Positions 11,677 through 21,795 of a stretch of 35,000 bases of DNA are shown in pieces (positions within the stretch are counted from its first letter, which is position 1; every line of letters starts with the position of its first letter). The position numbers and the translations under genes were made by a program. The stretch covers positions 1-35,000 of the forward strand of contig NW_022204559.1 in assembly GCF_008831285.2 (NCBI RefSeq), in the 5' to 3' direction. Source of the DNA: Nymphaea colorata. Taxonomy: Eukaryota; Streptophyta; Magnoliopsida; Nymphaeales; Nymphaeaceae. The notes under the pieces are model-generated. The model had not been told where the DNA came from, ran no database searches, and was given only the letters and a program-made list of their open reading frames with translations.

Positions 11677-12009
11677 GTTTTACATGCCTTCACTGATGCC
11701 GACTGGGCAGGTTGTGCGCATGATAGTGATAACACATCTAATGCACCAGCTCATGGTAACGTCCCCAAATCAGTAATCAACAATCTTAACGTCACCAAAT
11801 CAGAAATCAGCAATATTAAAGGGGAACGAATCAGGCAAGAAGATAACGCACCACCAGCCAGTGCCGACGTCTCAGATCATGGTAACATAGCAGCTCATCA
11901 TTCCATAAAATCAGGTGCCACCAATATTGCAGGGATACAAATCGGGCACGAGAGAAAAATGGATCTTGATAAAAATGAGAGATTTACGGATGACGTTGAA
12001 AACGGTTGA
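11677..12009 (+). other. 110-codon open frame continuing from the RNase H start into the insert
   Basis: After a TAA at 11674-11676 the frame stays open to TGA at 12007-12009. It begins with the RNase H residues LHAFTDADWAGC, then leaves copia homology and encodes a hydrophilic, Asn, Lys and Ser-rich stretch. Two adjacent 30-bp units starting near 11758 translate in frame to NVPKSVINNL and NVTKSEISNI, and a looser echo follows near 11878-11950 (HGNI, then IKSGATNIAG). No ATG precedes it until close to its end. It could be part of a diverged copia polyprotein, an inserted coding fragment, or chance. No family was recognised. Confidence 0.5.
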
Positions 12010-12184
12010 CTAAATTCAAATTTGAATTCATCCAAACTATGTATAAAATCGTATTGAGTAAGGGAACCAGATCATCATAGAATTGATGACTGAGTCATGG
12101 AGTAGGATTTTTCCGAACCATGTTAATTTTTTAGTCATCTTTTTCTCCTTTCTTCTTTTTTCAGACTGAAAGTCAAATTCAGGT

Positions 12185-12535
12185 TGCGTTGTTTTCCTTG
12201 GAGAAAATATGGTGTCATGGCCATCATGCAAACAAAAATCTGTAGCTCTTTCTAGCACAGAAACAGAGTACAGGGCACGGGTCGAAGGAATAGTTGAATT
12301 ACTGTGGCTGCAATCATTGATTAAGGAACTTGGTTTCTCATTGCAACAGGCTCCAAATTTTTGGTGCGACAACAAAGGAGCACTCAGTGCTGCACTCCAG
12401 GACAAAACATATAAAGATCAGTTTTCATTTTGTAAGAGACTGTCAGTGGAGGTGACATCCAAATACAGTTCATTCGATCCTAAGAGCACCAAGCTGATTG
12501 GCTTACAAAGCCATCAAGTATTTTATCTTTTGTAA
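12185..12535 (+). pseudogene. Copia RNase H, C-terminal part
   Basis: Residues from GCVVFLGENMVSW through VALSSTETEYRARVEGI, ELLWLQSLIKELGF and FWCDNKGALSAAL match the core of plant copia RNase H, including the STETEY acidic segment and the WCDN block. After LQDKTYKD the usual HIEIDYHFVR segment is replaced by divergent sequence, so the domain is degenerate. It is cut off from its N-terminal half by the insert at about 11716-12184. Confidence 0.85.
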
Positions 12536-12576
12536 AGTGCCGAGACACTCTATGTGTAAGAGAACCAACGCACAGA

Positions 12577-12587
12577 TTGTGGGGGTG
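12577..12587 (+). other. Polypurine tract of the copia element
   Basis: The sequence ttgtgggggtg stands directly before the TG that opens the LTR, the position where plus-strand DNA synthesis is primed in LTR retrotransposons. Confidence 0.75.
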
Positions 12588-12811
12588 TGTTAAGGAAGGT
12601 ACTGAGGATGGTCCAGAACTTAACATCCAACTTAGAATTCTGTTCTTTTGCATATTCTCTCCTATCAGTGAATGTAATTGTGTTAGTGCTTCATGTACAT
12701 TAGTTATCGTAACTGTGTAACTATTCCTGTACTGCTATCTGTATGAATGCAAGAGACTAGTCACAAGTGTAACCAGTAAAACAGTTTTTCATTTCTCTCG
12801 CAGTTATACCA
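12588..12811 (+). repeat. Copia 3' LTR (224 bp)
   Basis: Starts TGTTAAGG immediately after the polypurine tract and ends GTTATACCA, giving the usual TG and CA borders. Just outside, minus-strand CNL homology resumes at 12812 and beyond. No second LTR is present in the window, so insertion age cannot be estimated from LTR divergence. Confidence 0.75.
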
Positions 12812-13441
12812 TGCTTCTCCTTCGGCAATTGTTCTTTTACTGTTTTTCTAGTTCCCCTTCTTCAGTTTCTTCAATCACGCACCGATTTATCCAATCATCA
12901 ATCCATTGGTCTGCTGTCACTTCCACAACTCCTTTCTTTTGGTCAAGCAATCCATGTCCCACCCATTGCATGACCAACTCAGGCCTTCCTGTCACTTAAT
13001 CCTTTCGATAAATGCAGCAATATACAAAACAATTCTTCAAGTAATGTGGCAAGTCATCATAGCTCAGGATGAGACCAAGAAGAATGCTACCAGCCTACTG
13101 CATATTTCAGACGATGATCATGAGGCAGGCGTCTTCGATTCCTTGATCTTACACTTATCAATGCTTTCCCAAACAGCTTTTGTCATTTTTTTTGTACGCA
13201 TTAAGGACCCTACCGTCTGGACCACAAGTGGCAAACCACCACAGTTGTCCACTATCCTCTCCCCTGTACCTTTCAAATTGTGACTCACCAATTCATTTTC
13301 TTCTTTTGATGCCACATCCAGAAACAAGCTCCAGCTTTCTTCGGAAATCATTTCTGGTATTTTATGCATTTTAGCACCAATCCCTTGGGAGGCTTCTACC
13401 TTTCTACTAGTGATCAAAATCTTTATTTCCTTTGAAACCAC
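12812..13441 (-). pseudogene. CNL pseudogene B, NB-ARC fragment
   Basis: Starts abruptly at kinase 3 (KILITSRKVE), so the coiled coil, P-loop and kinase 2 are absent. It continues through ESWSLFLDVAS, CGGLPLVVQTVGSLMRTK (an intact GLPL, unlike copy A) and ILSYDDLPHYLKNCFVYCCIY (RNBS-D). It is broken by a frameshift between SKTPAS and GSILLGL near 13090-13130, a TAA after IYRKD near 13000, and a TAA after ELEKQ near 12850. The right end of the copia LTR abuts it at 12811. It is probably the N-terminal part of the gene whose LRR tail is at 10922-11238. Confidence 0.88.
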
Positions 13442-13886
13442 CGCAGGATTCCTTTGCTTTCTGGTAATATACTAAAACTGCTGTCTGAAAACAATTATTG
13501 GACATGGATTGAGTTTCATGACCCTCATATTCTGATAAATTCAGAGCAATGAAAACTGCTAATTTTAAATTCTCATGTACCCAGTCTCTCTTTATTTTCG
13601 TACCTATAAATTTGTAGCATTCGAGTTTGAAGAAGTTTTATATTTAAAAAACTCAGCTGAAAACTGGGTTATTCAATTGGGCTGTAGGAACAGCCATAAC
13701 AGTAGAGTGATCCATGGATTTGGTTCTCCAAGATGTAGTTGTACGATCGCAATTTCGTGTCTACATAGAACCATTGATTTAATTTAAGTTAAGAAGTTTG
13801 TTTTAAAACATAAATTCACATGTTTTATTGTCACATCCTACAAGTCTACTTCCTTTGAATTTAGAAAAAAAAAACGTATGTTATAA

Positions 13887-13888
<2 letters not shown>

Positions 13889-13951
<63 letters not shown>
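13889..13951. repeat. (AT)n microsatellite
   Basis: A pure AT run of about 63 bases followed by a GA-rich patch. Confidence 0.97.
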
Positions 13952-13953
<2 letters not shown>

Positions 13954-14053
13954 TCGAGATAGAGGGAGAGAGAAAGAGGAGGTGAAATCTTCTGGCCATC
14001 TTGCCCTTTGTCCTATCATGGCCATCTTTTTTTTTTCAAATCCGTGCCCAAAG

Positions 14054-14054
<1 letters not shown>

Positions 14055-14114
<60 letters not shown>
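14055..14114. repeat. (AT)n microsatellite
   Basis: A pure AT run of about 60 bases. The Tyr-Ile repeats predicted on both strands across these tracts are translation artefacts. Confidence 0.97.
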
Positions 14115-14117
<3 letters not shown>

Positions 14118-15000
14118 TGGGAATATTGCAGTTACCTCGGGTGGCTGATGACCCTTCAGAAGTGTAGTTATTCATAATCATATTTTGAAAGGACATTCTA
14201 AAGTGTGTAGTACTCGACAATGAAATTACATTTATTTAATTTCTTGTTGCTAATTTTATAAAAAATAAAAAATAAACTCATGAGTGGGCATCAGAAGTTT
14301 AGCTGCCTACCACTTAGTTTGGAATGTGGTGAGCCCATGTGCCCTAGGCGAGATCCATAATTACGGCTAAATAAATCTGAAAAAAATCCCCCAGCCCTAA
14401 TCTTCCATGTCACCTTAATTTCCAATCTATCAGGCTAAGGTCAGCGAGATGTTTTGCATTTTGTGCCAAGATACACACCTTGAGTAATGAACTCTTGACC
14501 TGCTTTAATTTGAAGGTCTTGAGTTTGATCCCGCCTGGTCCACAAGGCCCGTGTTTGCTCAACATGCGCTATTTGACCCACCAGGTTGGGACTACTAGTC
14601 TGTCATTGTTAAAGAGCAAAACATGAATAAACATGTTGATTGACAGTAGGTTATCACAACAAAGGATAATGAGATTAGATAACAGGTGCAGTATCAACCC
14701 AATTACAATTGGCATTTAAACGAAAGCGTCTGTGGACTTGGGATGGTGGCTCATGGGGGGGCCACCCTCTGTCATCGGATCTTATAATGGATCCAAGATA
14801 CAATTAGTTAGGATGCTCTATTTAAATGAACGGATAGTTCATTTGGAGCGGGTGAAGATGATAACTAATTGAAAACTTTAAATTTATTTTGCTTTCATTT
14901 GTACATGTTTCCTTCTTTTAAATTCAATTTGTGCTCTTGTTCTTCACTAAACTTGTAGTTTTCATCAGGGAATAGAGCTTATACTTTAATTACTGCTTCG

Positions 15001-15335
15001 GAGAGAGAGAGAGGTCCTTTGTCTTGTCAACAAATCTTTCAGTTTGTTTACCGTTCCAACATTCAGCGGCTCAAGATTTGATCTTTTATGTTTATTTTCA
15101 GTTCTGAAATGTCTAAGGTGGTGGCTTAATGGTTCAGTTTTATTCTTTTCCTTGTTTTCTTTTCAATGGAAAACCTGATTAACACTACAGAAAAAAAAAA
15201 CAATAGTTTTACCATTGGAGGAATGCATCAAATAATAGTGTTACCATGGGAGTAATGTGTCAGTAAAAATTGCAATGCCGTCTTGTAGCCACAATTTGAT
15301 GAGTACAAGAATCCGAAGGTTAAACTTTACCTTTT
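15001..15335. repeat. Direct repeat, copy 2 (partner at 128-372)
   Basis: Same order of blocks as 128-372: a GA run, ttctgaaatgtctaaggtgg, ggttcagttttattcttt, and agaatccgaaggttaaactt. It has an extra block of about 40 bases near 15060 and another near 15240. It ends about 100 bases from a CNL LRR scrap. Confidence 0.75.
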
Positions 15336-15434
15336 GTACTCTTCACCTTGTAAAAGCAATTGACAATGGCATCGTCAGTTATGGTAACAATTCCAAATAC
15401 ATCATCTTTGAAGTAGAAAATCAATTTGTCTATG

Positions 15435-15578
15435 TTCCAATAACCTTTCTTAAACTTTGAGAGGTAGGCAATCTGTTCCTACATTTCATGGGTGAACGAC
15501 GTCCACCAAGGGCTTGAGCTTGGGTGAACAAGAAAGCCACAAGTACCTCAGTTTCTCAACTTTGCCATGGCCTCCCAA
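15435..15578 (-). pseudogene. CNL pseudogene C, short LRR scrap
   Basis: The stretch LGGHGKVEKLRYLWLS...PKLKPLVDV on the minus strand aligns with LGGHWQCLPKLRRLWLSKLPNLKSLVDV of pseudogene A. The following segment (caatctgttcctacatttcatggg on the plus strand) matches the CPTDA region with about 50 bases missing. Only the last part of the LRR tail survives. Confidence 0.75.
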
Positions 15579-15646
15579 ACTACAAAAAGGAACAACGTAT
15601 CCTGGTGTGTCTCTACTGAGCGGGAAAATATTAACTAATTTCAAAC

Positions 15647-15832
15647 TAGAGGTGGAACCAGGAATGTTTTGTTGCAAGAGCCAAACTATGGTTTCAAAAT
15701 CTTAACAATTTTCAAAATTTTCACTTGTGTTAAACTAACATTTTGGAAATATACATATAAATGTTTGAATTTTTTGAATCAAAGAGTGGGGGTTGGGGGT
15801 GGGGGTGGGCTGGGGTGAGGGTCCGCCCCAGC
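15647..15832 (-). mobile_element. hAT-like MITE, copy b (degenerate)
   Basis: Opposite orientation to copies a and c. It opens tagaggtggaaccagg, continues with the aagagccaaactatgg block that is the reverse complement of the copy c right end, and closes near ccgccccag. A G-rich tract (ggggttgggggtggggg) fills the last 50 bases. No clear target-site duplication was found. Confidence 0.65.
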
Positions 15833-15894
15833 ACCAAGCCCATTTCCTTTCATCAAGCACGAGAACACTCATCCTAGAATCTTCATAACATTCC

Positions 15895-16103
15895 ATCACA
15901 CACAGAGGCGGAGGGAAGGAGGAGCCGGCAGGGCCTTGGCCCCCCTCAGATTTTAAAACTTTAAAAATTTATATGAAAGTCTAAAAAATTTTAGTTTAAT
16001 ATATAAAAAATTTGAAAATTTCTATTTTGGCCTCTGTTAAAATTTTGAAACTATAGTTTGGCCCCTGCGACAAAAAATTCCTGGTTCCGCCCCTGATCAC
16101 ACA
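15895..16103 (+). mobile_element. hAT-like MITE, copy c, with 8-bp target-site duplication
   Basis: The element proper is 15903-16095 (193 bp). It opens CAGAGGCGGAG and closes CTGGTTCCGCCCCTG, whose reverse complement starts CAGGGGCGGA, so the termini are inverted repeats of the hAT type. Identical octamers ATCACACA flank it at 15895-15902 and 16096-16103. This is the best-preserved copy and defines the family. It has no coding capacity. Confidence 0.9.
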
Positions 16104-16370
16104 TGCCTCATGAATGGGGACAACGGTTCCCATTCCAGTGATTCCTTGAAAAAAATTTCTGGAAACAAGTTACCAGTTAAAGGTTTTCAGAGGATCAAAC
16201 TATACATAAAAGACAAATCTAAATGGGTAAAATTATTCAATGGTACATACTTTTAATCAACTATGCCCTTTTAAGTACTCACTGCGCGTGGTCTGTATGT
16301 AACTTTATCAACCAAGTCTTTCTCGTCTCTCATTTGTCTTGTCCTTATTTCTTTGTTGCTGTTGAAGATA

Positions 16371-16515
16371 CAAGCAGGGGTAGAGTCAGGAGTTTTTCAT
16401 TAGGAGCCAAATTATAGTTTCAAAATTTTTAACAACAGCAAAAATAATTTTTTTTTAATTTTTATATCAGAAATTTTTGTAAAAATTTACATGTAAATTT
16501 TTTTTGAGGTCTAAA
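16371..16515 (-). mobile_element. hAT-like MITE, copy d (truncated)
   Basis: Opens caggggtagagtcaggag, followed by gagccaaattatagtttc, in the same orientation as copy b. It degenerates into A and T runs and has no recognisable second terminus. Confidence 0.6.
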
Positions 16516-17399
16516 TACCAGCGATTGGAGATCATAAAATCGGGCAAGACGAGTTCAGCTTGGACTTGTTGGAAAATCAGTGATCCTCTGCCTCAAGTTT
16601 CGAACAAGTGAACACGGGGGAAGGCCCTCAGGATTTGAGGTCCATAGATTTAGTAGGGGACCTTTCTCACCAATCTTAATTAGATCAAGTTTTTTGCTAA
16701 TGTAAGAAGTTGGATCTTAATTATGCATATATTAGTTTGATTTAAGATCCTTAGTTTTGAGATTTTGCTTCGTTTTGTTTCATAAAAAGTTGGTCTATAC
16801 CCATAAGAGGCTGCTTACATCTTGCTTACTGTTTCATTGTTCTTCAGTTTATGCAGAGCAATTCAACCTGGTGGAGTAACAAACTTTTCAGTGCTCCTTT
16901 TCTATGCAAAGAACCAATTTCTTCTCTCTTACCCTCAGTAGGAACTAAAGGAGAGCACATAGTTGGTAAACTCGTGGCTCAGATTCGGATCGGTTGAAGA
17001 CTGGGTTATGGGGTCAGAGAGTGGACTCGGCAACTTGGCTAGGTTATATCATAAATTTTTATTGTGCATGTTTTCAATAGTTAATAAATGAAAGAGGTGA
17101 GTCTGTTGAGACTTCATATTTGATTTTATCATCAAATAAAAATAAATGACATGTAATATGAGTATGTGTGTATATTTAGTAAAGTATACTACATTTCACA
17201 ATTCAAAAAATACAAACTTCAGTATTAACCAATGCACAATAAAATAGAAAACGTACTTAGTTGACAATCCCAGCTAACTCGGCGGGCTTTGACTCACAAT
17301 AAAGGGACGATCCAAGCTGACTTGGGCAAGTACTCTTTGCAATACTCCATGCAGATCTCTCAAGTCCTCAGAGCTTCCATTTGATCTTCCTACCGACCT
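16516..17399. other. Intergenic, no feature seen
   Basis: No gene, RNA or confident repeat was recognised. Confidence 0.5.
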
Positions 17400-17803
17400 G
17401 TACTCCATGTTCTATTCCCTGGACATTTTCTCTTCCCCTTTTGTGAACACCTCAAATTTTTCCAAAATTTTTGAAGATCCAAAACCCAAGTTCAGATCCA
17501 AATCGAGAATTTCAGATCCAAAATTTGAATCTCGTTTGAAACGACAAAATTTGAGGGTCACGCGTGCATGGACGAAAATGTGTTTTTAAACACAAGTTGC
17601 ACGCTTGAGTGAGGCGACAATCAACTAAACCAAAATTGGATTTGGAGCGAGTTTGGAATCGCTCAAAATGGAGTCGACCACGCATTTGTAACAAAAAAAA
17701 ACCATTTCAATAATTTTATTTTATGAACAACATTTATTTATTTTACTATTTTATTAAATTTAAATTTTAAAAAAAATTGCGACCTCGCGCTTTGGCAACC
17801 GTG

Positions 17804-17825
17804 CGATCGCGCGGATGCGCGATCG
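17804..17825. repeat. Perfect 9-bp stem hairpin, GC-rich
   Basis: CGATCGCGC, loop GGAT, GCGCGATCG. CpG-dense, unlike the surrounding AT-rich DNA. Confidence 0.85.
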
Positions 17826-18383
17826 AACCCCTTTCCCCTCTCATTTTGACAAAAAAACCACTATTTGTGGGGCATTTTTGACCATTTTTAGTGGGCATTA
17901 GCCCTGCCCACATCAGAAAATGTTTTCTTGTAGGCCTAATGGCCAATCCCACCTATTTCAATCCTATTTCTTTTACAAAAAAATTGAAAATAAGTCAAAA
18001 TTAGTTGAAATTCCTATGAAAATGTTATAAAATTTTAAAAAAATTTGAATTTTGGGTTTTGGCTCCAAAATCCTCTATAAATACCTCCCACATCCCCCCT
18101 CTTGGGCAAGAGTTAGCCCTTGGAAAAACTCTAGTGTATTCTCACTTAAAGTCTTAGAGTTTTTCCCATAGCTCTCTATCTCCCTCTTCCTCTTTCCATT
18201 TCTCTTCTTTCTCTCCAACTTGGAGCAAGCTACAACTCTCTTGGAGACATCATCTTCATTATTTTGGAGATTATTTCAAGGTAAGTCCAAGATAATTTCA
18301 AGTATGGTTGTTCATTTTCTTAAGTTATTTCTCATTAGAGGTATGTAATCATCATCCCTCTGATTTCTCTCTTATTTTCTTTC

Positions 18384-18885
18384 TTCTCATCTTCATTTCT
18401 CCATGACCAAAAGAGATAGTACTCAACTTCTTTTTAGAGACAAGAGGCTATGCTCAAGTGCACCAAGAGTATGGAAAGATGAGATGATCTTTCATTTCAT
18501 GATTGAATCATGTTTTCTTTTTTATTGAATATAGCATTATTTTTCTTTCTTTATTTTCTTCTCATCTTCATCTCATGACAAAAAGAAATATCCCTCAACC
18601 TTTTTTTAGAGAAAAGATGCTATGCTCAAGTGCAACAGGATCATAGAAAGATGAAATGATCTTTCATTTCATGATTGAATCATGTCTTCTCTTTTATTGA
18701 ATGTAGCATTGTGTTTCTTTCTTCCTTTTCTTCTCATCTTCGTCTCTCCATAGCCAAAGGAGATAACACTCAATCTCTTCTTAGAGATAAGAGGCTATGC
18801 TTAAGTGTACCAGGGGAATGAAAAGATGAGATGATCTTTCATTTTATAGTTACATTATGCCCTCTCTCCTAGTTGAATCTTTATC
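18384..18885. repeat. Tandem array, three units of about 175 bp
   Basis: Units start at ttctcatctt near 18384, 18559 and 18731. Each contains gaggctatgctcaagtg (or a one- or two-base variant), then aaagatgagatgatctttc and catgattgaatcatg. It lies just downstream of the TATA-containing block, in its presumed transcribed leader. Confidence 0.85.
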
Positions 18886-19100
18886 TTTCCATCATCCTCT
18901 CTCTCTCTCTCTCTCTTTCCTTCCTTGAATATTGTCTATATATCATCCACGCATAGTTGCTTGGATTTCCCTTTTATATGTGAACATATGGTGGGAATGA
19001 GAGTGTGGTTAGGGGTTTTTTATTTTTATCTTCATATCAACTTTTGAGGTTGGGACTTGTCCAATCCGAGGAAAACCCTCACAAAAATGTACATGTTAAT

Positions 19101-20984
19101 GTGCATTTGTATGTCATTTTATGGTAGTTTCCCTTCTAATCATCCAATTAGGTACCCTAATGAGTGCCTCATTATATTGCTTGATTTTCTTCCATACCCA
19201 CCGGTGGAAAAAAAATATCCCTTGTGACAAACCAAATAATAACATTCCATATTTATATAAATCATATTTTCTAAAACATTTTTAAAAGAAACCTTCTAAT
19301 GCGGCCTTAGCGACTTAGCTTAGACTCTTGCATGAGTCCAAGCTCTCCTCCAGCTCACATTAAACTTGAAGTTGGTAATTTTAAGTTATTCTTTGATTTC
19401 TAAACTTGCGAAGGCATACATGTATATACATATTATATATATCCATGTGTGCATAATGATCTCCCCATCTTTCTCTCTCTATGCTTTCATTTTTCATTTT
19501 ACAAATTTTCATATGTGCATGAATGCGTATGCATATGTGCTCTATTTTCTCTCTTTCAAACATTTTATTCCTCTTTTCAAGACAAATATCTTCCCTTACA
19601 GAATTTCCTATACATTCCCATATATACGTATGTATATTTTTCTTTTCCTTTAATGCCTCTCTTTCTTTTCAAATCAGTACATCTTTTTCTCTTAAGCTTT
19701 TATATATGTGTATATGTGACGGTATGTACACATATATGCATGTCTTTCTCTATCTCTCTCTCTTTCTTTTCATCAGAGTGTTTTATCTCTTGTATTCTTT
19801 TTAACATTCTCCTCTCGTGATTTTTTTTATTTACCGACTTCATTAAGACCACAAACCAAGTAATGACCCAATATTGGAATCATGCTTGATGGTCTACAAT
19901 CCAATCTCCTTTAAAAAAAAAAACTTTTCCTTCTTACATACGATAATTATAAAAACAAAAATTTTAAATGTATGTTGTGGTAGGAATGAATTTAGATGAA
20001 AGTTGTGGTAAGAATGTTTTACATTCTTCCAATCATATAGGATGAATGTATCCATGCCTTCACCTTCACTCAATATCACTTATGATCACAAACACCACTC
20101 CAAAGAACTTAAGCAAGATGAGATGAAACAACACAAGGCACTGAGAGAGTTTGTAAACTTCGCCTTACGCAAAACAGTGGGTGAGAAGATTACATCATAA
20201 AAACATGAAAGATGGTTGTTGTATATGAAAACACCCTTACTTTGAACCTGGTCCAGATCTAGAACTTTGAGAACATTTTTAGTTGTAATAACTTTGGATG
20301 TGATGTATATTCAAACTCCGATTTTAACTATGCATTGGACTCAGATATTTAAATTTGGATTTGGATATATAAATTCAGCTTTGTTTTATTTTGAATTTAC
20401 TATCCAATTGGATATATACCGAATTACTTAATTTTAAGACAATCTGTTATAAGTTAGGTTGTATGGGAAGAAAATATTTTTAACATCCAGTATGTACATA
20501 TCCATTCCTCTCTCCCGTTCTCGTCTTGGGTCAGCAATTTTGGGCAGGAGGTTAGAGTTGTATCTTATTATCCAGTCATTGGTGCAAAACCCATAAATTG
20601 CCCAAGCCACATATCTAAATAAGCTTTGTGATTCTGAGAAAAGAAAAAAAAAACAAGATCACATATCAAAATTTTTTACATAATAAAATAGGATAGATGA
20701 AAACCGTAGAAAAAAAATCTGCAAACGTGAGAAAAGGGAAGCGTAGAAGATTGGGATTGATACATTTTTCCCAAATTTGTTTAGCAGAAAAAATATATGG
20801 GACTTTGCCAGTGTGCATAGAAGCCTATAGGCTCACCATAGTCGAAAATCGGTAGAGCTTCTGATTGGAGGCAAACAAATGGACCCTAAAAGATTAATTC
20901 TCTGGTAAACTCAGCAACTTGAGAAATTTAATTTTCTGAGTTAAAAGAATGCAAGATTCTTGTTGTATTTTTGTACTCTCCACC
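19101..20984. other. Intergenic; pyrimidine-rich and AATTTGGAT-rich stretches
   Basis: About 1.9 kb without a supported gene. Positions 19440-19830 are pyrimidine-rich with TATATG motifs and give overlapping Phe-, Ser- and Ile-rich open frames on both strands that look like composition artefacts. Positions about 20290-20440 carry the aaatttggatttggat type of repeat also found at 25770-25970 and 32380-32720. Confidence 0.5.
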
Positions 20985-21420
20985 ACGGCAGCGGTGGACC
21001 TAATTAGAGGGGTGCATGCGCACTTGCTCACCTTTGTAAGTTTGATCTCTTCCTTAATTTGCCTAATTTCTTCACTTCTGATTCTTTTCCTCTACTCTTC
21101 CTGTCTACCCAGAAACAGGGGAGGTTGGCGTTAGTAATGGGCGTACTTGCAGAAGCACTCTTTCTGTTATTTTGGAAGCCATCACCAGTTTATTGAAAGA
21201 AAAGGTCGGCCTCATCTTGAATGCCAAAGGCGATATCGTCAACCTTCAGAGGAAGATGGAACTATTACCGGCAGCCCTCAAGGTTGCAGGTCGCAAGCCC
21301 TTTTCCAGCAACAAGGGTGACCAAGGTCTGGACGACAGCTGAAGGCTTGAGCTCGGCAAAAGGGAGAAGGATCCTTTAACTTCATGGAACAAGGTAAGAA
21401 AGCCTTGGACCATTCTGCAT
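20985..21420 (+). pseudogene. CNL pseudogene D, leader plus coiled-coil fragment
   Basis: The initiator ATG at 21138 opens MGVLAEA. One base then appears to be missing, and the frame shifts to VILEAITSLLKEKVGLILNAK, which matches LLKEKVDLILNAKDD in the Rx-type coiled coil of pseudogene A. LQRKMELLPAALKVAGRKPFSS corresponds to LQQKLRYFGKALKVTDHKPFFS. A TGA after LDDS and a deletion follow, then the junction aacaaggtaagaaagcc shared with A, after which homology ends near 21417. A possible 5'UTR intron has its donor near gtaagtttg (21037) and its acceptor at ctacccag (21111). It is the only CNL piece on the plus strand. Confidence 0.8.
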
Positions 21421-21631
21421 GGGTTTTACATTTTTTAGAGTATGCACCAAATCTCATGTTTCATTCTCTTCTTGTGCTTTAAATTAAGCAGCCATGGTGT
21501 CACACCAACATTGATGCTTAATGGCTTGACTAAAGGAGGATGGTTCCAAATCTTTAGAGGTGACCACAAGAAGTGATTTATGAGGTGTAGGGATATAAAG
21601 GAAATTATGACTGTGTGCATACATGTGATAC

Positions 21632-21669
21632 AGAGAGAGAGAGAGAGAGAGAGAGATAAAGAGAGAGAG
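21632..21669. repeat. (GA)n microsatellite
   Basis: A GA run interrupted once by TAAA. Confidence 0.95.
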
Positions 21670-21795
21670 TACTGAATTTAATTTATTAATGTACCCATTT
21701 TATTACATAATGATACATAGCATGATAAGTAGGATTCCGGTAATGGGCACCAACATGGTTGATAGATTGGGCAAACAGCGACACTGGTGAGTTGC

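Larger units (their letters stand above)
11560..12811 (+). mobile_element. Ty1/copia LTR-retrotransposon remnant, 5'-truncated
   Basis: The 3' end of a Pseudoviridae-type (Ty1/copia) element. Weak traces of the end of reverse transcriptase precede LHAFTDADWAGC (11680-11715), the standard opening of copia RNase H. The domain resumes at GCVVFLGENMVSW near 12185-12222 and continues with VALSSTETEY, LWLQSLIKELGF and FWCDNKGA, all signature blocks. Between the two halves sits about 470 bases of unrelated DNA. The element ends in a polypurine tract and one LTR. No gag, protease, integrase or 5' LTR is present. It lies within a CNL pseudogene in opposite orientation. Confidence 0.88.
13442..15000. 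other. Intergenic with two long (AT)n tracts
   Basis: No gene supported. Two (AT)n tracts flank about 100 bases. A possible tRNA-related SINE trace lies near 14460-14560, where ggtcttgagtttgatcccgc resembles an RNA polymerase III box B. Confidence 0.5.
17400..19100 (+). promoter_or_regulatory. TATA-containing, LTR-like or promoter-like block
   Basis: A TATA box, TATAAATA, at 18076-18083 is followed by a CT-rich stretch typical of a plant transcript leader (18110-18280) and by aaggtaagtcc near 18278, a good splice donor or leader end. Upstream is a GC-rich patch with a hairpin (17804-17825) in otherwise AT-rich DNA. No protein gene follows. The arrangement suits either a solo or partial retrotransposon LTR with its leader, or an orphan promoter. 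Terminal duplications, a primer-binding site and a polypurine tract were not identified, so the nature remains open. Confidence 0.35.

Noticed and set aside
13861-14220. Open frames with long Tyr-Ile repeats on both strands
   Set aside because: They are translations of the two (AT)n microsatellites.
19366-19820. Overlapping hydrophobic open frames resembling membrane proteins
   Set aside because: The DNA is pyrimidine-rich low-complexity sequence. Several frames are open at once and none has a recognisable family.
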